NCBI GenBank assembly: GCA_900155495.1
Contig: FTLJ01000746.1
Coordinates: 1-12,386 of the forward strand
DNA from: Porogramme epimiltina
Lineage: Eukaryota > Basidiomycota > Agaricomycetes > Polyporales > Polyporaceae
Reading direction: 5' to 3'
Length of the DNA: 12,386 nucleotides
Positions 9,606 through 12,386 of the stretch are shown piece after piece. Each line of letters starts with the position of its first letter. Position 1 is the first letter of the stretch. Under the pieces are notes generated by a model. That model had not been told where the DNA came from, made no database searches, and was given only the letters and a program-made list of their open reading frames with translations. Made by a program: the position numbers and the translations under genes.

Positions 9606-10350
9606 GTGAACTTGAACGAGACGCGGCTGCACTACTCACCCAAGGGACTGAAGCGCGCGGACTACCTCTCGCTCGAGTCTCTCGTGCACCGCACACCCGA
9701 GAAAGCGCTCCCCAACCTTGCCCCCAAGCTGTAGTATGCGGACGCGACGGGCAAGCTCTGCTTCTGCGCGCTCTGGGATCTGTTCAATAGGAGAGCGACG
9801 CGGAGCGCTATCACGGCTGCCTGGGCCGCCGCACGGCGTGCTCCACCGACTAGGGCGCTTCCCAGGAGGTCCTCGTGTGCGGCTGTGAGATGCGCTACAA
9901 GTACGGTGCGCGGCTTTGTGCTTCGATTTCGCGCGGCAGGGGACGCCGAGGCTGACGGGCGCGCAGGCATCTTCCAGCAGCTCATCGCGCCGGACGGCTC
10001 TCAATGCGACGTCCCGGACCCGCGGCCCCAGCACGACAACCCGTGCAAGCCTACCCCGCCCAGACGTCGCGTACTAGGTTCGCTTCTACGGCTACTTGGA
10101 GTGGGTCGAGGGTCGGCGGGCGCTGTGGCAGGGTGGGCAGGAGGCACTGATGATGGCATACAATGTGGGGATACTTGTGTACACGACGAAGCACACGAAC
10201 AACTTCCGGCCGTAGGAGAGTAAACGAAGTTGAAGGTTCGATCTGCGGAACTTCAACGGTGCTTGCACCGTTTCGGTTATGCGGAGAGGGACGCGCTGAC
10301 GCGATTGCCTCGTTGTGGCTGGTGATTGTATATAGAGCAGTGAATGAATC
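9606..10350 (+). pseudogene. GPH1: Glycogen phosphorylase (GT35) pseudogene, copy D, internal fragment
   Basis: This begins exactly at an exon boundary (CTGACAG then VNLNETRLHYSPKGLKRADYLSLE), directly after copy B. It continues with HRTPEKALPNLAPKL, TAG for Gln (9732-9734), YADATGKLCF, a degraded GLGRLAAC region, TAG (9851-9853), ASQEVLV and MRYKYG. After an intron at 9906-9966 it reads IFQQLIAPDGSQ, VPDPRPQHDNP, a frameshift, FYGYLEWVEGRRALWQGGQE, AYNV, TTKHTNNFRP, TAG at the conserved Trp (10213-10215) and DLRNFN. A 60-base intron (10259-10318) follows; its acceptor is TGG where copy C has TAG. The next exon reads A-G-D-C and a stop (10333-10335). Its structure matches copy C, which supports duplication of an already paired A/C-like array. 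Confidence 0.87.
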
Positions 10351-11126
10351 AACGACGAGTAAGCTCCCAAGCGGGATCTCGGCGGCCTAGGAAGTTTGGA
10401 CAATGTCTACTGTCAATGTCGCTGTAAATATCACCCTGTATTGTTTTTCTCCCATTATACATCAGTCCAGGGGCCTTCGATTCCGGGCAGTACCACACCG
10501 CTGGCGACAAGGACCATAAATTTAGCTTGGACGATGGCACGTGCAACCATCCTTGAGGGCCATTGAGAGAGCAGAAAGGAATTCGCGTACATCTCAACTA
10601 TCCAACTCGAAGTTGTGTGTGGTGGTCTTGTTGAAGGCAAGGTGGCCCAAGCTGACTCTGCAGCCCAGGTACGTGTATATCGTGATTCATATTAGTTTAT
10701 AGCTCTGTTCACAGTCACAGTGTCATCCCTAGTTACATATCAAAAGTGAATCTTGAATTGCGCGTCGAAGCGATCGAGTCCGAGGAAGCTAAGATCGGAA
10801 TAGGAACAGACGACGTGGTCTCCACGTCTGTCTCTGCGGGCGACTGCTAAAACTATAATCCTATATTACTCTCAAGCTCATTGCTCACCACGCCGTCTCA
10901 TTCGAACCCCGACCCCCCACTCCTCGATTTCCATGACATCGGCCGATTTGCATCCGGTAGGAGCCGACCAAGCTACTGTTGTGTTCTGGGATGTGACCTG
11001 TGTTACGATGCTTGTGATGGGGAGGCAGTGCTGACGGTCGAATCTTCCGCCGCTTCCTGAGGAGGAGGGCCAGGAGGGCTATGCACAGCGTAAATATACT
11101 GAGGCCAAATTGATGGAACAACGAGC
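10351..11126. other. Intergenic region with unit 2/3 junction and 3' flank of F-box gene 3
   Basis: Positions 10351-10520 match 5106-5270. About 88 bases at 10521-10608 are absent from the unit 1/2 junction. From 10599 the DNA follows window positions 1-526 closely. The possible third F-box intron (11130-11057) and alternative exon (11056-10885) are here and stay open. Minus-strand frames at 10349-10640 are not conserved elsewhere and are unlikely to be genes. Confidence 0.55.
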
Positions 11127-12386
11127 TTACTCAAACGAATGCTGTACTATAGATACGGTAACGTTGCCCTTCTCGGAAATCTTGGGGAGCTTCTTTCGCA
11201 CCGCTTCCTCGACGGCCGACTGAGAGAGTTCGGTACAAATGTGGTCGGACTTGTCATGGAGATCTGGCGGCCACCACAGGAGCAATTCCAGGTTCAACGT
11301 AAGGACGCATTTCAAGGAATTGTCGAGGATAGGGTCGAGGGCCTCTGCGTTCCTGAGCACAAACCCACATCCATTCGCCAAGTCGACGATGTCCGTCGAC
11401 GGCGAGATGCGCCAATGATCTAGGGAGATAGACAGAGCCTTGAGGTTCGAATGTGGTGATGCAATTGAAAGGAAGGTTGATATGAACTCCCAAGGGCCAA
11501 ACGTTTTGCTCTCAGGGGACAGCCCGAGGCATAGAGATTGAAGCCGGGTGAAGGGGCGGAGGGACCCAACGAACTCTGCGTAAAAATCGTCAGTCGGATC
11601 GGCTCATGATTGGATACTAGTGCAACGTACTATCACCCGGTAGCTCCTCTCTGTCTGCCCAAAAGTCCGTGGCAAGTCGAGTGACAGAGGGGCCAGCAAA
11701 CTCCCAAAGTTCAGAACCATTTGTCAGAGCGGTGGAGTCTATATCGAGGTCCACAAGGGAGGTTCCTAGGGAGGTAACTCGGAGCCATTCGAGCATTTCT
11801 TCCTCACAATGATCGTTCGAGCGAACAAGTGTAAACCGATGGATTCTTTTCAGAAACTGGGACTTTCGCGTACCCCGCAGTGGTCTAATGCCGCGTGAAA
11901 CTGGCCACGATACACGCCACATCCTGAGATCAGTTAAGGAGGGTAACGCGGTGATGGTACAGTGCATTGTGCCAGATGACGGAAACCGGACATCCTGGAG
12001 CAAAAGGGTCCGAACGGAAGCGAACGCACTGAGGAGGATGAACATTCGAGGTGGGATGGAGCACTCTCTGGTGTCCCAGTTCTGATCGCGAAGCTCGAGC
12101 TCTTCCAGGTTGGGGAATCTACCTCCGAGTTGGTGCATAAAGACCCAAGTTGAGGCGATGTGCATATAACCATTGGCTGATTTCCTGGGGCTCGAGGAAC
12201 CCAGGTCGATTCGGCGGATAGATGGAAGCCAGCGGGACAGGGTCGGGGATCGAACGACGTTGGAGACGAATAGTTGATATTGTCGATCGGAACGAAGGCA
12301 GACATGCGTAAGGAGATGGTGACGGCTAGCAGGTAGCCAGTGGCGGCAGACAAGGGCGCAATTGCACAGCGGCTTGTAGGAGTCAG
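10599..12386. repeat. Tandem segmental duplication, unit 3 (partial, cut by window end)
   Basis: Third copy of the unit, holding only the 3' flank and most of F-box gene 3. It matches the start of the window at an offset of 10598 to 10600 through about 11 kb of the array and is far closer to unit 1 than to the adjacent unit 2. If the array continues, a third phosphorylase pseudogene pair should lie beyond the right edge on the plus strand. Confidence 0.85.
11127..12386 (-). CDS. F-box/leucine-rich-repeat protein 3 (partial, N terminus beyond the window)
   Basis: Exons on the minus strand are 12386-11631 (incomplete at the 5' end, first whole codon at 12384) and 11575-11127, joined by a 55-base intron (GTACGT...CGCAG, phase 1), the same length as in gene 1. 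About 400 residues are visible, starting within the F-box at DSYKPLCNCALVCRHWLPASRH. The first exon and the start of the F-box lie outside. Repeat-like segments include FPNLEELEL, LPSLTDLRM, LVDLDIDST and FTRLQSLCL. It is the closest relative of protein 1, but changes cluster: near-identical stretches such as FGPWEFISTFLSIASPHSNL alternate with heavily changed ones, such as the loop before YMHIAS, which is one residue longer. No lesions. An SCF adaptor role is inferred from the family. Confidence 0.83.

Larger units (their letters stand above)
5257..10598. repeat. Tandem segmental duplication, unit 2 (F-box gene 2 plus phosphorylase pseudogenes B and D)
   Basis: Second copy of the composite unit, in the same orientation and order as unit 1. 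F-box coding regions in units 1 and 2 are offset by about 5.3 kb, with short indels. Its right end carries about 88 bases (near 10521-10608) that have no counterpart at the unit 1/2 junction near 5270, so the two junctions differ by one indel. Its F-box gene is the most diverged of the three, and its phosphorylase pair has different deletion points from the pair in unit 1. Confidence 0.9.

Noticed and set aside
1..12386. Transposon or retrotransposon origin of the repeats
   Set aside because: I saw no transposase, reverse transcriptase, terminal repeats or poly(A) tails; introns are retained in the copied genes.
1..12386. tRNA, rRNA, CRISPR or bacterial operon features
   Set aside because: No cloverleaf-like segments, rRNA motifs or short regularly spaced repeats were seen; gene structure is eukaryotic.

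Overview
The window looks like nuclear DNA of a filamentous basidiomycete, probably an agaricomycete (mushroom-forming fungus). The evidence is three paralogous F-box/leucine-rich-repeat genes of the kind greatly expanded in these fungi, very short GT-AG introns (55 to 82 bases), and pyrimidine-rich leaders in front of start codons. I see no prokaryotic signals, RNA genes, CRISPR arrays or transposon ends.

The layout is a tandem array. One unit of about 5.3 kb is present twice in full and a third time in part: unit 1 (1-5256), unit 2 (5257-10598), unit 3 (10599 to the window end). Each unit reads, left to right: the 3' flank of an F-box gene; the F-box gene on the minus strand (527-1950, 5833-7267, 11127-12386 partial); a divergent intergenic region of about 1.1 kb; then, on the plus strand, two head-to-tail broken copies of the N-terminal half of a glycogen phosphorylase gene (GT35). 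These are copies A (3028-4393) and C (4394-5105) in unit 1, and copies B (8450-9605) and D (9606-10350) in unit 2.

The three F-box genes are intact once spliced correctly. A 27-base first exon carries the ATG, a phase-0 intron of 61-63 bases follows, then a long exon with the F-box and most repeats, a phase-1 intron of 55-64 bases, and a last exon. The proteins are 435, 435 and at least 400 residues. The four phosphorylase copies are all dead: each has stop codons and most have frameshifts and deletions. They keep the introns of the parent gene at matching positions, so they arose by DNA duplication and not by retrotransposition. None contains the C-terminal, PLP-binding catalytic half.

Two points of history stand out. 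Copies A, C and D share the same Trp-to-TAG stop, so the ancestor was probably already a pseudogene before it was copied. F-box genes 1 and 3 are about 93% identical over the 300 flanking bases compared and share the same intron lengths, while the middle gene is much more diverged, which implies a higher-order repeat of about 10.6 kb or gene conversion. The only products likely to work here are the F-box proteins, expected to be substrate adaptors of SCF ubiquitin ligases; the phosphorylase fragments appear to be passengers of the duplication.
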